A stretch of DNA of 64,000 bases from DASVNK01 sp964478815 (GCA_964478815.1 CAYZKY010000007.1:15236-79235), one strand, 5' to 3'; positions 53,865 to 63,435 are shown, numbered from the stretch's first letter. Translations and numbers: made by a program. Notes: generated by a model not told the origin, from the sequence alone.

Positions 53865-55058
53865 TCAACTCGCGTGGTAAAGAAAAGCTATAAATTTGAG
53901 AGGTTTGTTTCCAGGATTGCGGATGCCGTGCATGCCGCCACTTTTGGTGAAAATGACGGAACCCGGTTTCATTGGAATTTCCTTCATCAGTCGCGAATCC
54001 AAGCCGAAGATCGGCATTTGGACAGTGGGAAATTGTTGATCCTGCGCCAACTTCGGATCGTCCCCGGCACCCATGTAGCCGATGCCTTCGCCTTCGACGA
54101 CATAGTAAAGTTCCTCGCTGCCAATGTGCTGGTGAGTTCCTTCGACGCCACCGGGCGGGACAGTCACTTCGTGAAAAAAGACAAGGTTCGAGCCGAGCTC
54201 CTGTTGAAAAACCCAACGCATGTCCGTGATGTTCACCGCGTCCATCTTTGCGCGATCGTCCTCGAAGAATCGTTTTGCAAACTCATCGAGTTCATTTTCC
54301 AACATCATCGCATTGCGATAACGAACTGGTTTGATGTTCGCGACGTTCGTCACGTACCAGCCGCGCTGAAAATCCACCCGGTAATTCTCGACTTTAACCG
54401 TATTCTTGGCGTGGTCGTTCGGAATGTCCGAATTGGGCTCCTGCACATTGCGTCCGTAGAAATTATCCCACCCCGCTTGTTCGTCTGAAATGCCATATCC
54501 AGATGGCTCCGCCGAACGACCTTCGCGGAATGCGATTTCGACGCACTCGATTCCGCGCGGATTTTCGAGTGCTTTCGAAAAACTGGCGACTCTCGTGATC
54601 GACCCGCGTTTGCCCATTTGGGCAAGAACCTTGAAGTCGTGATGCTGCCCCGAGGGCGCCTGAAGGGTTTGCCAGATTTCGCATTGATATGCATCAACCC
54701 ACGGGCAGTAGGTCAGGGTGATGGATCCTTCTTCTTTGGGAAGGCCGGCCGCGTGAATCTTCACCCAGGCGATGACTTCTCTGCCGAGCACGCGTTGCTT
54801 TAAGCGGGCTTGCTCGACGAGTCGGCCCGCGCGGTATTCGATGCGCAGAAAATTCGTCAGCTTTTGTTCGTCCAAGAGAACTTCACCTTTGAGCACGGTG
54901 GCATCCACCTTCGCGCGAACTTCGCCCACGTAATAGCTGTAGCGCGAGGATCGCGTGGCGTTCAAGTACTGCGCGTGATAAACACGATCCGGAAAAAAAA
55001 CGATGTGAAAAATCTCGTTTTCCGGCCGGTTCTGAATGGCGTCAAAGCGAAGATCCAT
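53865..55058 (-). CDS. Cupin-domain protein of the redox operon (2)
   Basis: 397 residues. The C-terminal cupin shows HEVTVPPGGVEGTHQHIGSE, ELYYVVEGEGIGYMG and KPGSVIFTKSGGMHGIRNPG. The N-terminal domain (MDLRFDAIQNRPENEIFHIV, SRYSYYVGEVRAKVDATV) is unassigned. It has the same two-part layout as its neighbour, so both may bind the same ligand. It starts 18 bp after the GMC gene ends. Confidence 0.75.
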   Translation of the reverse strand: MDLRFDAIQNRPENEIFHIVFFPDRVYHAQYLNATRSSRYSYYVGEVRAKVDATVLKGEVLLDEQKLTNFLRIEYRAGRLVEQARLKQRVLGREVIAWVKIHAAGLPKEEGSITLTYCPWVDAYQCEIWQTLQAPSGQHHDFKVLAQMGKRGSITRVASFSKALENPRGIECVEIAFREGRSAEPSGYGISDEQAGWDNFYGRNVQEPNSDIPNDHAKNTVKVENYRVDFQRGWYVTNVANIKPVRYRNAMMLENELDEFAKRFFEDDRAKMDAVNITDMRWVFQQELGSNLVFFHEVTVPPGGVEGTHQHIGSEELYYVVEGEGIGYMGAGDDPKLAQDQQFPTVQMPIFGLDSRLMKEIPMKPGSVIFTKSGGMHGIRNPGNKPLKFIAFLYHAS

Positions 55059-55076
55059 ACTGTTGGTGTTTTGATT

Positions 55077-56987
55077 TCAGCAGCGCGAGCATAGAATGTC
55101 GGCAACGCGAAAGGCGTTGGCCTGGATGGTTAGGGTGGGATTGGCTCCACCGCTCGTTGGCATGAAAGAACCATCGGTCACGTAGAGGTTGTCGAAATTC
55201 CAGGCCCTACAGTCTGGATCGAGGACAGAGTCATCTGGGTCGGTCCCGAAGCGAGCGCCGCCCAAAATATGATTGGCAATGCGAACCGTGTTGGCGACTT
55301 TAACCCCGTAGACGCTTCCAAATTCAATTGTCATCTCATCGTCCTTGATGCCCGGAAACGTTTCCCTCGTCCCGGCGACCAGGATGTCCCGGCATTGCTC
55401 GGCCATTTTGCCCATCAAGTATTCGTCGTGGGGATGCCAGTCCTTCACAATATGCGCCACTTTCCGGCCCCATTTGTCCTGAATCGGATGCAAGCGGATG
55501 TGATTATCGAATTGCGGAATTTGATTGGCCATAAAACTGACCGAGAGACGTGTACCGAAGTCCGTGCGGAGCCAATCGAGCAGCTTGTTTCCGAACAATG
55601 ACGAATCATTTTTGAATCCGTCCCAAAGCGTGTCCAGGTCTGCGCTCCCGTGCGTCCGGGCTAGGGAGATCGGGAGCGCTTGATCGGATGTGTTATTGTA
55701 GATGGCTGCCCCTGCCCAGAGGCCTTGGTCTTTGATCCAGTCTGGGTGCGATGCGAAGTCTGTCGCGAAGTCGCTGTCCAGCGACACAGATTTGTCGAAC
55801 CGGCGGCCTGGTATTTCGTTCCACTCTCGGGTGTCGTGTTTATAGAAGCCCGCTTTTAGCTTGATCTCGGCTCCGCCAAAACAATGCGTCAGAAAGAATC
55901 GTCCAAGTAGTCCCTTTGCGGTATCGACCTTTAATCGCGCTCCCATGTTAACTGGATCCTGCTCCGCAGACAGCAAGAGCAGGCGGACGCTTTCGATGGC
56001 CGAGCAGGCCACGATGACGAGTTTACCTTTGACAACGCGTTCGCGTCCGCTCGGGTCACGATAATGAACGCGGTCCAAACGGCTTCCGACTGCTTCCAAG
56101 TGTGTAACAACACAGTTGCAGCGGAGGATCAAATTATCCGGATGTATTTGCATGGTCGGACGCAACAGCGTGACCCAAGTATTTGATTTCAACCCGAGCG
56201 GATCGCCGTAGCGATTGACGTAGCCGGTTTTTGGATTGGCGGCCTTTCGTCCCGAAGGAGCGTGATCCTCGGTGATCACAGCAAGCGGCGTGCGATATGG
56301 ATCAGGGGCTTTTGCACCGAGCCAACCTCTGGCCACGGCCGCCATGCCTCGCTGCGCGATCGGACTGATTGGATTCGGTGGAGGTGGAGTCTGATAAGGG
56401 TCGAGAACATTTGGAGCGAGTTTCTTGAGCTGACCGGCCCGGCTCCCGTTAATACCCACCAAGTCCTCCGCCTTCCGGTAATAACGCTCCAGATCAGCAT
56501 AGGAGATTGGCCAGTCGCGCACATGCGCTAGCGCGTCGCCGCCCGGATCGCCCTTCAACGTGCGCCCAGTGTTGAACGTCTTTAACTTAAAATCCTCCTC
56601 GGAAAAGCGCAGGGAAACCGCCCCATACAATTGCGTACCCCCGCCTACCACTTGCCCCGTGTAACCTTCAATCGTCACCACAGGCTTCTCTTCCACAGTC
56701 CGCCCGTGTAAGTGCGGTTCATCATTGAGATCTGGTTCGACGAGGTTCGGATAGAACGACGCTCCAGTATTCGCCATGTTCGGAACGGTGACGATGCGCT
56801 GGCTGCCAAAACCGTACAGTTCGTCCCGCTTGAAATCGCTCAAGGGGTTTCCGTGGACATCGTCTTGCGTGCGCAGCCGCGGACCCTTCTCAAGCACCAG
56901 GACGCGTTTGCCAGCGCGTGCCAAGGTGTAGGCTATGGGCGAACCGCCCGCTCCGCTGCCGATGATCACTGCGTCAAATTCTTCCAT
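55077..56987 (-). CDS. GMC-family flavin oxidoreductase
   Basis: 636 residues from the ATG at 56987 (MEEFDAVIIGSGAGGSPIAY; the ORF to 57149 overlaps the upstream gene). The FAD loop GSGAGG is at 10-15; the C-terminal GMC signature is NLYVTDGSFMPTSGGANPTL plus TIQANAFRVAD. It resembles the large subunit of membrane sugar/alcohol dehydrogenases. No signal peptide is evident. It lies 16 bp after a gene for a gluconate-2-dehydrogenase-subunit-3-like protein, its probable partner. Confidence 0.9.
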   Translation of the reverse strand: MEEFDAVIIGSGAGGSPIAYTLARAGKRVLVLEKGPRLRTQDDVHGNPLSDFKRDELYGFGSQRIVTVPNMANTGASFYPNLVEPDLNDEPHLHGRTVEEKPVVTIEGYTGQVVGGGTQLYGAVSLRFSEEDFKLKTFNTGRTLKGDPGGDALAHVRDWPISYADLERYYRKAEDLVGINGSRAGQLKKLAPNVLDPYQTPPPPNPISPIAQRGMAAVARGWLGAKAPDPYRTPLAVITEDHAPSGRKAANPKTGYVNRYGDPLGLKSNTWVTLLRPTMQIHPDNLILRCNCVVTHLEAVGSRLDRVHYRDPSGRERVVKGKLVIVACSAIESVRLLLLSAEQDPVNMGARLKVDTAKGLLGRFFLTHCFGGAEIKLKAGFYKHDTREWNEIPGRRFDKSVSLDSDFATDFASHPDWIKDQGLWAGAAIYNNTSDQALPISLARTHGSADLDTLWDGFKNDSSLFGNKLLDWLRTDFGTRLSVSFMANQIPQFDNHIRLHPIQDKWGRKVAHIVKDWHPHDEYLMGKMAEQCRDILVAGTRETFPGIKDDEMTIEFGSVYGVKVANTVRIANHILGGARFGTDPDDSVLDPDCRAWNFDNLYVTDGSFMPTSGGANPTLTIQANAFRVADILCSRC

Positions 56988-57003
56988 ACATCGCTTTCCG
57001 CTC

Positions 57004-58068
57004 TTAGCCTCGGTAAGCCGGATCCCTTCCATACGGAGGTTCCTGGCACAGTGCGTAATCAAATGGAAATTGATCCGCCAACCAATGCCATCCGGCCGAA
57101 TTGGCATTCCCGCCATATTTCGGATGGCAGAACGCACCTGTCCAGACATGCCGCCGCATCAAAAAGAGGAAATATTGGGGATCGGCATATAAATCCGATT
57201 TCCAGCCAGGCACCTGCCCCTTCGACATTTCTGTGTAGAGGGTTTCATACATCGACTCTGGCATATCGCGCGGTTCCAGATAAGGATTTCGCTGTCGAAG
57301 AATGCGATTAATCTGCAACAGACACGACTTGTAGGCAGGCAGATGTTGCCGTTCCTCTCGAGCAAGTATCTTGTCGATATAGTTGGCGACTCCGATCGCG
57401 TGATCAAGTTTGTGCAATTGCGGGTCGAGGGTTTTCCGGGGCCCTCCACCAGGGTTATTTTGAAAGAGCTCAGCTTCGCGCGAATTGAACGGGAGAATGT
57501 GATTGGTAATCCGTTTTATCAAGGTGAGTTCCCATTTCTCCAGAACCACTGATTCGAAACAACCGAATGTGAAAAAGACGGAAACTTCTTCGCCGTTGGC
57601 TAGGCGCTCGCGCTGAGGATTAATCGGGTCAGGTTGGACTTTGCCGTTCACGATGAGCGCATAACGATAAACCCTCGCCGCGCGCAATAGAACGGTCCTC
57701 GCCATATAAAGCGAATCCTCGACTCGTTGCAACGGAACATTGACAACGCTCGCATTGGGCAATCCGGCTACAACAACTTCCGGAGTGGCTAGAGCCTCGG
57801 ATAATTTATAAATGAAGGTGACCTCGTTCCATTCCAGTCGTTGTTCTGGAGTCAACTCCCGGTCGCCATGAGCTTCAACGACGGGAAATCGCCAACTTTC
57901 ACAATAGCGTCCCGAAACGCCAGCACCATTTACGCCAAAATAGTCGTGTCGACGGACAGTCCCCTCCGACAACGACCAATCTCCGACGTCGCGGCTCAGA
58001 TATTTCGCGGTCAGATCGTATATGTGCGAGGCGTAATCAGGGTAAGGCTTCAAGATTCTTGTGTTCAT
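57004..58068 (-). CDS. Gluconate 2-dehydrogenase subunit 3-like protein with N-terminal extension
   Basis: 354 residues. The C-terminal half has IDKILAREERQHLPAYKSCL, LFLMRRHVWTGAFCHPKYGG, NANSAGWHWL, the pattern of the small subunit that accompanies GMC dehydrogenases. The first 180 residues are an extra domain of unknown type (YPDYASHIYDLTAKYLSRDV, YFGVNGAGVSGRYCESWRFP). It is the first gene of the operon. Unlike typical subunit 3 proteins, no Tat signal is seen. Confidence 0.75.
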   Translation of the reverse strand: MNTRILKPYPDYASHIYDLTAKYLSRDVGDWSLSEGTVRRHDYFGVNGAGVSGRYCESWRFPVVEAHGDRELTPEQRLEWNEVTFIYKLSEALATPEVVVAGLPNASVVNVPLQRVEDSLYMARTVLLRAARVYRYALIVNGKVQPDPINPQRERLANGEEVSVFFTFGCFESVVLEKWELTLIKRITNHILPFNSREAELFQNNPGGGPRKTLDPQLHKLDHAIGVANYIDKILAREERQHLPAYKSCLLQINRILRQRNPYLEPRDMPESMYETLYTEMSKGQVPGWKSDLYADPQYFLFLMRRHVWTGAFCHPKYGGNANSAGWHWLADQFPFDYALCQEPPYGRDPAYRG

Positions 58069-58417
58069 GAGAAAATGGCACCCGCTCGCTTAATCAGGTG
58101 CATTTTGGCAGGCAATTTGCGGGCCGCAAGCTACAATTCTGACCGTTTCTGGATTGTAACTGATCGAGAGCTAAATCTCATTTTCCTCGCGGAACTGCTT
58201 TGATTTTGCCTTCAACCAGAAATCTTCGATTCAATGTTTGACAAACAGCGATTCTGAATCGGCAGAATCGTTTTGTCTCCAGAAAAACTCCCTGACTGTG
58301 CTTTTCGTCAGCGGATCCGCGCCTTCCGCGACCAGACCGTTGCGGGTGCATCCGAGCACCCTGTCCAACAGTTCAATTGTGATTGCCGTTTGTCAAGCCT
58401 TTCCCCTCTGTTGAAGT
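58069..58417. other. Intergenic region between redox and TIR-STAND operons
   Basis: About 350 bp without a gene. It contains the inverted repeat at 58249-58270 and should hold the redox operon promoter; no confident boxes were found. Confidence 0.45.
58249..58270. terminator. Inverted repeat, possible terminator of the TIR-STAND operon
   Basis: CGATTCTG, 6 nt, CAGAATCG: perfect 8-bp arms with T-rich sequence on both sides (TTTTG to the right; CTGTTTG on the minus strand). The minus-strand operon ends about 150 bp to its right. Weak as a terminator, plausible as an operator. Confidence 0.4.
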
Positions 58418-59308
58418 TCACTCTTTCGTTTTCGACGGGATTCTATTGAGGTGTCCTTGCCAAATAGATTCAGAATGCCCGCTCCCAACTTCGCGGCTTA
58501 TGTCCCGCGCCTCGGTTAGATACTCACGTGCCCGTCGAAAGTCACCCATACCCGCAAATGCCAACCCGATTTCCCCTAAATCCGTCCCGACTTCAAACCC
58601 GTTACCGCCAATGGAGTGGATTCGCAGCGCTTCGAACAGGACCTCCAAAGCCTTTCGAAAATTGCGATTGTCGAAATGTATCGTGCCACTCAGCCGCAAT
58701 TGGTCACCAAGGAGCCTCTGATCACCGTTGGTTCCTATCATTGAAATTACGGCTTCGCTCATTTGCAAGGCCTCGCCAAGCTGACGATCTTCAGCAAGTG
58801 CCACCGCCAGATTACCCGTCCAGAGAGCCACTCGCCCGGCGTCACCTAGGTCGCGCGCCTCAAGGACGGCGCGCTTCAAACAGCCTGCCGCGTCTCGGAA
58901 TCGACGACACCTAATGTAGGCGTTACCGAGACAACTCTGCAATTGTGCGTGGTGGAGCCTTGTCGGGCTGCGATTCCAATCGTCAAGCTGTTCGGTCGCC
59001 GAGACCGCGACATTGAGCCATTCCGCCCACTTTTCCCCAGGCAATCGAAGACCAAAGATTGACGGGCTTGCAATCGGCAAATGCGCACAGATTTCCGCAA
59101 TCTGAGTGTCGCCATGAAATAAAGGAGCAAGCGTCTCGAAAGTGTGCTCAAGTTGTGACCACTCTTCGTCAAAGGCTTTAAGGGCCATGATTTGGTTACC
59201 CGGGCTCTGGTATTGCAGCTCCCAGTAATGAAGCTTCTCAACAAAGTAGTGTCCAAGGCGACGTGTCGCCCTCACCGAGTCTGTCAAAATGTTTCCGTGT
59301 TCACTCAT
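58418..59308 (-). CDS. TPR protein, third gene of the TIR-STAND operon
   Basis: 296 residues from the ATG at 59308, which overlaps the ATPase stop by 8 bp; an ORF to 59377 runs further into it. TPR-like helix pairs fill residues 100-280 (LQSCLGNAYIRCRRFRDAAG, ALWTGNLAVALAEDRQLGEA, EIGLAFAGMGDFRRAREYLT). In ordinary STAND proteins the repeat sensor is fused to the ATPase. Here it is a separate, coupled gene, so the two products probably form one complex. Confidence 0.8.
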   Translation of the reverse strand: MSEHGNILTDSVRATRRLGHYFVEKLHYWELQYQSPGNQIMALKAFDEEWSQLEHTFETLAPLFHGDTQIAEICAHLPIASPSIFGLRLPGEKWAEWLNVAVSATEQLDDWNRSPTRLHHAQLQSCLGNAYIRCRRFRDAAGCLKRAVLEARDLGDAGRVALWTGNLAVALAEDRQLGEALQMSEAVISMIGTNGDQRLLGDQLRLSGTIHFDNRNFRKALEVLFEALRIHSIGGNGFEVGTDLGEIGLAFAGMGDFRRAREYLTEARDISREVGSGHSESIWQGHLNRIPSKTKE

Positions 59309-60782
59309 CTCGCATCCATCTCGCAGTCGCCACGAGCATTGAATGAATCCAATATCGCGAATCATTGATACTCTCAATCAACCCAGCGTCGTAAAACGAG
59401 CCGAGGGTCCTTGTCAGATCGCTACCGCGGACCACCATCGCGACTGACGCGTGGTCTTGCGAGAAAATCGCAGGTGCGGGGGCCAACGTGGCAAGCTTTA
59501 GGAACCGGTTCTTCATCACCTCGGAGAGGTGATGGATGCTGGTTACGAAAAGTGCTCCGACGGTTTGCGAAATCTCCCCTCCTGGTAGCGGCACGTCTCC
59601 AGGCGGTGATTCATCGAGTAGCCGTTGCCTCTCGCCTAGTTCCTTAAAAAGTTCCTCAACCCCAAACGAAGTATTGAGTTCAGCGCTGACTCGAAGTAGG
59701 CGGCCAGCCACTTTAACCGCCAAAGGAAGGTATTCTAGCTTGGCGCACAATTCGCTGCTCAGCGTCGGCGAATGATTGACCACAGCCGGAGCAATGTCCC
59801 GTAGCAAGTCCAGGGCGTCAGGGGCCTTAAGCACCCCCAGACGAAGTAGATTTTCGTCCGAGCTCACGAAGAGGTGTGCGATTGCTGGCGCGCGAGTTGT
59901 AATCAGGGTCGCACCCAATGGCCCTGCAACCATCAGGCGCGACGTGCCAGCAAGCCAGACGTCATCTAATACAACCAGCACTCGCTTGTCGCTCAGGTGC
60001 TCATGGAGCCGGATGTCAACCGAAGCTGCGTCGCTTCCAACATTTACGCCGCGCGCAGATGCCCACAGCCGCAGGATCTCGCCAAAGTCGGGATTGCTTC
60101 CTACTGTAGCCCAGAGCACGCCGTCTGGAAATGCGTTCCGGACACGGTCGGCATGAGCAACGCCGGACGCCAACGCCGTTTTGCCGACTCCTGGCCATCC
60201 ATAGATCGCAGTTACCGCACTCTTCCCTTTACTCGCACCAACAAGGCGTTTGCAAACGGTTTCGAAGTCCTCTTTTCTGCCGAATAAATGTGGAGGCGTG
60301 AGGGGCGCGGCGCCGCCACGAAAAACGGCGGCTGTTTTGCGCTCGGTTTGAGACTGTTGGCGGGTCGCCTTCCTCGCAGCAGCGAAGTGTTCATGGAGCA
60401 TCTGGTAAGCCACGTCCCGCGAACGTCGGAAGTCCAGGTATCGAAAGCGCCGAAGGTCTGGCGGCAGTTCGACATCCTCCAGGAGCAATGGGATAAATCG
60501 CTCTTTTCCATTTCTGGGATCGTCGATCAACACGATTTCGCGCTCTGCAGCTGCCCACTCGGATCCCAGGCCGCGTGGGGAAAGCACCTGCAAAAGAAAG
60601 CGGGAAGTTTGAACGCCTTCAACGACTTTGTGGTAAATATTGCCGCCAAGCGGCACGATCCACCGATCTAGCCACACTGCAAAATTGTCGGCGCGAAGTT
60701 TGGTGGCTAATTCCTCGACTTCGTCTCCGTCGCGAGAGCTATAGCTCAAAAACACGTCATACTTGTAGGCTTCAGAGTTCAC
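59301..60782 (-). CDS. TIR-STAND (NB-ARC-like) ATPase
   Basis: 493 residues from a GTG. TIR domain at about 7-130 (YDVFLSYSSRDGDEVEELAT, FAVWLDRWIVPLGGNIY) with candidate catalytic Glu80 in GSEWAAAERE, as in NAD-cleaving TIRs. The STAND ATPase has P-loop GWPGVGKT (195-202), Walker B RVLVVLDDVW (about 269) and a winged-helix part to the end. The repeat region expected at the C-terminus is in the next gene. Bacterial TIR-STAND proteins act in abortive antiviral defence; that role here is inference. Confidence 0.9.
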   Translation of the reverse strand: MNSEAYKYDVFLSYSSRDGDEVEELATKLRADNFAVWLDRWIVPLGGNIYHKVVEGVQTSRFLLQVLSPRGLGSEWAAAEREIVLIDDPRNGKERFIPLLLEDVELPPDLRRFRYLDFRRSRDVAYQMLHEHFAAARKATRQQSQTERKTAAVFRGGAAPLTPPHLFGRKEDFETVCKRLVGASKGKSAVTAIYGWPGVGKTALASGVAHADRVRNAFPDGVLWATVGSNPDFGEILRLWASARGVNVGSDAASVDIRLHEHLSDKRVLVVLDDVWLAGTSRLMVAGPLGATLITTRAPAIAHLFVSSDENLLRLGVLKAPDALDLLRDIAPAVVNHSPTLSSELCAKLEYLPLAVKVAGRLLRVSAELNTSFGVEELFKELGERQRLLDESPPGDVPLPGGEISQTVGALFVTSIHHLSEVMKNRFLKLATLAPAPAIFSQDHASVAMVVRGSDLTRTLGSFYDAGLIESINDSRYWIHSMLVATARWMRDE

Positions 60783-61798
60783 AGACGAAACTCCATGATT
60801 TGCCCGCTCGGAAGCCGAACTTTGACGCCATTCTCGATCCAGGTTTGCGGGTATCGTCCATACATGGACCGATATTGAGGCGGCACGCTACCTTTCATCG
60901 CGGCCTCTTCCAAATGCAGACTGGTGAGCGCGAGCTTCTGATCCGGCCAGACGAGCCCGAGGCCGTCCTCTGTCAAGTGGCACTTCTGCTTGTGTTCGTC
61001 AGTCGCATCTGCGAGTTCCCAGATTCGGTCCCAAGTGAGCGAGATAACGCCGTTGCCGCTTAAGCTGACCGTTAGCCCTCTGTGGCTCGTGGAGAAGCGC
61101 TCAATCGTATTGATCGATACATGCATGCTCTCGGACTGTGTCGCACTGGAGGACACTTCTTGCAGGAGTCGCGCCTGCAATCGCCTGGCTTCGTAAATGC
61201 CACCGAAGGGACAGTCAATCGCAAGGCATCGCTTGAGATACTGAGCAGCCTCTCCGTATTCTCCATAGGCGTGCGCCACAGCAGCCAAATGATAACCGAT
61301 GTCGGGGAAATTCTCGATCGACGAAGCAAGGGGGGCTAAGTAACGCTTCGCAGTGGCCGTATCGCCCACGCGGAAAGCCATCCATCCTCGGGTGTCGGCG
61401 ATGCAAATGGCGCTTGTGGCGCCGGTTTCGGCCATGCGAATCCACTTGGCGTTCTCGCCAAAGCGTGCGATTGGAGCGACGTCGGCGATTGCCCAAGCGA
61501 GTTGGGTTGCAAGTTGGGGATCGTTCCGCGACTGAAGCGCCTGCTCCAAGATCGGCATCGCCTCCCCGTTTCTGGAAAGCATGTCGAGCCAGCGGGTATA
61601 CGCAACCAGGTACGCTTTGTTAACAGAGCCTCGGGAGAGGTGTGCGCGAAGGGCCTGGCTCAAACTGCGCTCGTACTCGGAGTCCTGAAACGCCAGCCGC
61701 GCGGCATTCAACATAGCAATCTCAGCACCTTGGGTTGAGAACTGCGCAACAGTCACCCGGTGTAACCAAGATTTTAAATGGTCGCGAATCGACGGCAT
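60779..61798 (-). CDS. TPR protein with C-terminal DUF2442-like domain, first gene of the operon
   Basis: 339 residues. Residues 30-210 are TPR-like (LAFQDSEYERSLSQALRAHL, GYHLAAVAHAYGEYGEAAQY). Residues 245-300 (LTVSLSGNGVISLTWDRIWE, LADATDEHKQKCHLTEDGLG, LVWPD) resemble DUF2442. The stop overlaps the GTG of the TIR-STAND gene by 4 bp, so all three genes are translationally linked. It may be a sensor or regulator of the ATPase. Confidence 0.7.
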   Translation of the reverse strand: MPSIRDHLKSWLHRVTVAQFSTQGAEIAMLNAARLAFQDSEYERSLSQALRAHLSRGSVNKAYLVAYTRWLDMLSRNGEAMPILEQALQSRNDPQLATQLAWAIADVAPIARFGENAKWIRMAETGATSAICIADTRGWMAFRVGDTATAKRYLAPLASSIENFPDIGYHLAAVAHAYGEYGEAAQYLKRCLAIDCPFGGIYEARRLQARLLQEVSSSATQSESMHVSINTIERFSTSHRGLTVSLSGNGVISLTWDRIWELADATDEHKQKCHLTEDGLGLVWPDQKLALTSLHLEEAAMKGSVPPQYRSMYGRYPQTWIENGVKVRLPSGQIMEFRL

Positions 61799-61954
61799 CC
61801 ATTATTCACTTGCGGGCAAGAAAGAGGCTACGGATGCGTCCGATCAATGTCAAACTCGGGCACGCTGCGGGGCGTGATTGAAACTGCCGGTCAGTTTTTG
61901 GCGTTCGCTCAATAAATGTCCCACCAGGCGTTAGAGCGGGCGGCTCGAAGCTTT

Positions 61955-63435
61955 CGAATCTGGCATCGGTGTCTGGGAAAGGGCTTCAAAAGTAAGCGTA
62001 GAGGGCCTGGAGGCGGGGCACGGCGAGGGTTTCCGCAAGGTTTTGGGCGAGGGAGGAGACAAGCCAGCGGAGGAACTTGACGGAGTGCTGGGTGGCCTGC
62101 CGGGCAGCGGTGAGCAGGGGCGAAATGGGGCGGCCCGCCTGCTGCGCGGCCGTCTGGAGCTGTTCCGCCCGCTGGGCGCGGCGGCGGTCTTCGGCGGCCG
62201 GGGCCACCCGGTGTTCGCGGGCGAGCCGGGCGTGGTCAATCTCGAGGAGGTTGTGCGTCAGGGTGAGGCAAAGCGCCTGCGTGGTGCGGGTTTCCGGGGT
62301 GGTGCCCCAGGCCTTGCGTCCGCCGAGCTTGCTCTTCAGTTCGTCGAAGACCTTCTCAATCTCCCAGCGCCGGCGGTAGAGCTCGGCGAGGAGGCCGGGC
62401 GGCAGGCGGAAATCGTTCGTCAGGAACTGGTAGGTCTGGCCGGCCGGGTCGGTGTACGTGACCAGGCGCAATGCGTGCCCGCCGTTGAGCGCGACGCGCG
62501 GATCGGCCTGCACCCCGTGGTTCCGGTCCTCCGCGGGATCGACCTTCCGGTTTTCCAGCACGGTGCGGCCCATGTTCTCCTTGATCCGGCTCAGGAAATA
62601 GACGCCCGTCTCGCGGCGGCCGCGCGCCCAGAAGGGCAGGTCGAGGCCGCCCTTGTCGTCGATCAACAGGACGCGCGTTCCCTTGGGCGCTTCGTGCTTG
62701 AGCCCCCGGGGCGTGACCCGCTCCAGCGCGGAGGTATCGTGCTCGTGGAGCCCCTCCCCGGTGGCCAGGTGGCGCAGGAGGTGGGTGTGCAAGTTCAGGC
62801 TGTAGAAATGGCCGACGGCCATCTTCTTGCCTTGATGCCGGGCGTCGTGGGTGGCGGCCCGGTGCCAGTGCCCGTCCAGGGCGAAGCACGGATAGCCCGC
62901 CAGCTCGGGCAGATCGGCCAGGCGGTCGGCCACCCGTCCGGCTCCGGCGGCCCGCACCTGCGCTTCCACCTCGGCCAGCACGGCCCGGCGGCGCGGGCTG
63001 GCCAGGGCCTGGAAGTAGGCGGCGTGGGCGGGCTCCCCGGCCAGCCCCAGGGCGCGGCGGTGCTGGAGGAAGGCCCGCCCGCTGGAGTCGGCGCGCAGGA
63101 CGCGTTCGACGCCCATCCGCAGCCAGCGGGCATCGGGAACCTTGGGACACTCGCGGGTCTGGGCGGCGGCTTCAGCCAGGCCGGCCAAAGGTTGGAAAAA
63201 GGCATCGGTCACGGTGGCTTCAGAATGCAGAATAGACATTGAGCCAATTGTGTCGGACCTCAGGCCAGTCAAGCCTATTCTTCGCAATTTCGGGCCTGTT
63301 GGCGGGGCTTTCGTGAGAAAAGAGACGCCGCGCGACCCCCGGTTTTCCGCCACGCGGGAGACCCCGCCCCGGCCCGCTAAACCACCCCGGAACGCCTCCA
63401 GAAACAGCGAGGTTCAGACACCGATGCGAATCTGG
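61955..63435. mobile_element. Intact IS4-like element with 9-bp target duplication
   Basis: The element itself spans 61964-63426 (1463 bp) with terminal inverted repeats CATCGGTGTCTG / CAGACACCGATG. CGAATCTGG is duplicated perfectly outside both ends (61955-61963 and 63427-63435). One transposase gene fills it. The perfect duplication means a recent insertion. It lies about 160 bp upstream of the TIR-STAND operon start. Confidence 0.93.
61986..63239 (-). CDS. IS4-family DDE transposase
   Basis: 417 residues from the ATG at 63239 (MSILHSEATVTDAFFQPLAG); the ORF to 63353 is longer but less likely. Catalytic region: LDGHWHRAATHD (first Asp), RVLLIDDKGGLDLPFW (second Asp), and YRRRWEIEKVFDELKSKLGG, the Y-(2)R-(3)E-(6)K-type signature carrying the Glu. 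GC content is clearly higher than that of the neighbouring genes. The only complete transposase in the window. Confidence 0.93.
   Translation of the reverse strand: MSILHSEATVTDAFFQPLAGLAEAAAQTRECPKVPDARWLRMGVERVLRADSSGRAFLQHRRALGLAGEPAHAAYFQALASPRRRAVLAEVEAQVRAAGAGRVADRLADLPELAGYPCFALDGHWHRAATHDARHQGKKMAVGHFYSLNLHTHLLRHLATGEGLHEHDTSALERVTPRGLKHEAPKGTRVLLIDDKGGLDLPFWARGRRETGVYFLSRIKENMGRTVLENRKVDPAEDRNHGVQADPRVALNGGHALRLVTYTDPAGQTYQFLTNDFRLPPGLLAELYRRRWEIEKVFDELKSKLGGRKAWGTTPETRTTQALCLTLTHNLLEIDHARLAREHRVAPAAEDRRRAQRAEQLQTAAQQAGRPISPLLTAARQATQHSVKFLRWLVSSLAQNLAETLAVPRLQALYAYF

Noticed and set aside
62043..63242. 399-codon plus-strand ORF
   Set aside because: Antisense to the IS4 transposase in very GC-rich DNA, where stop codons are rare.
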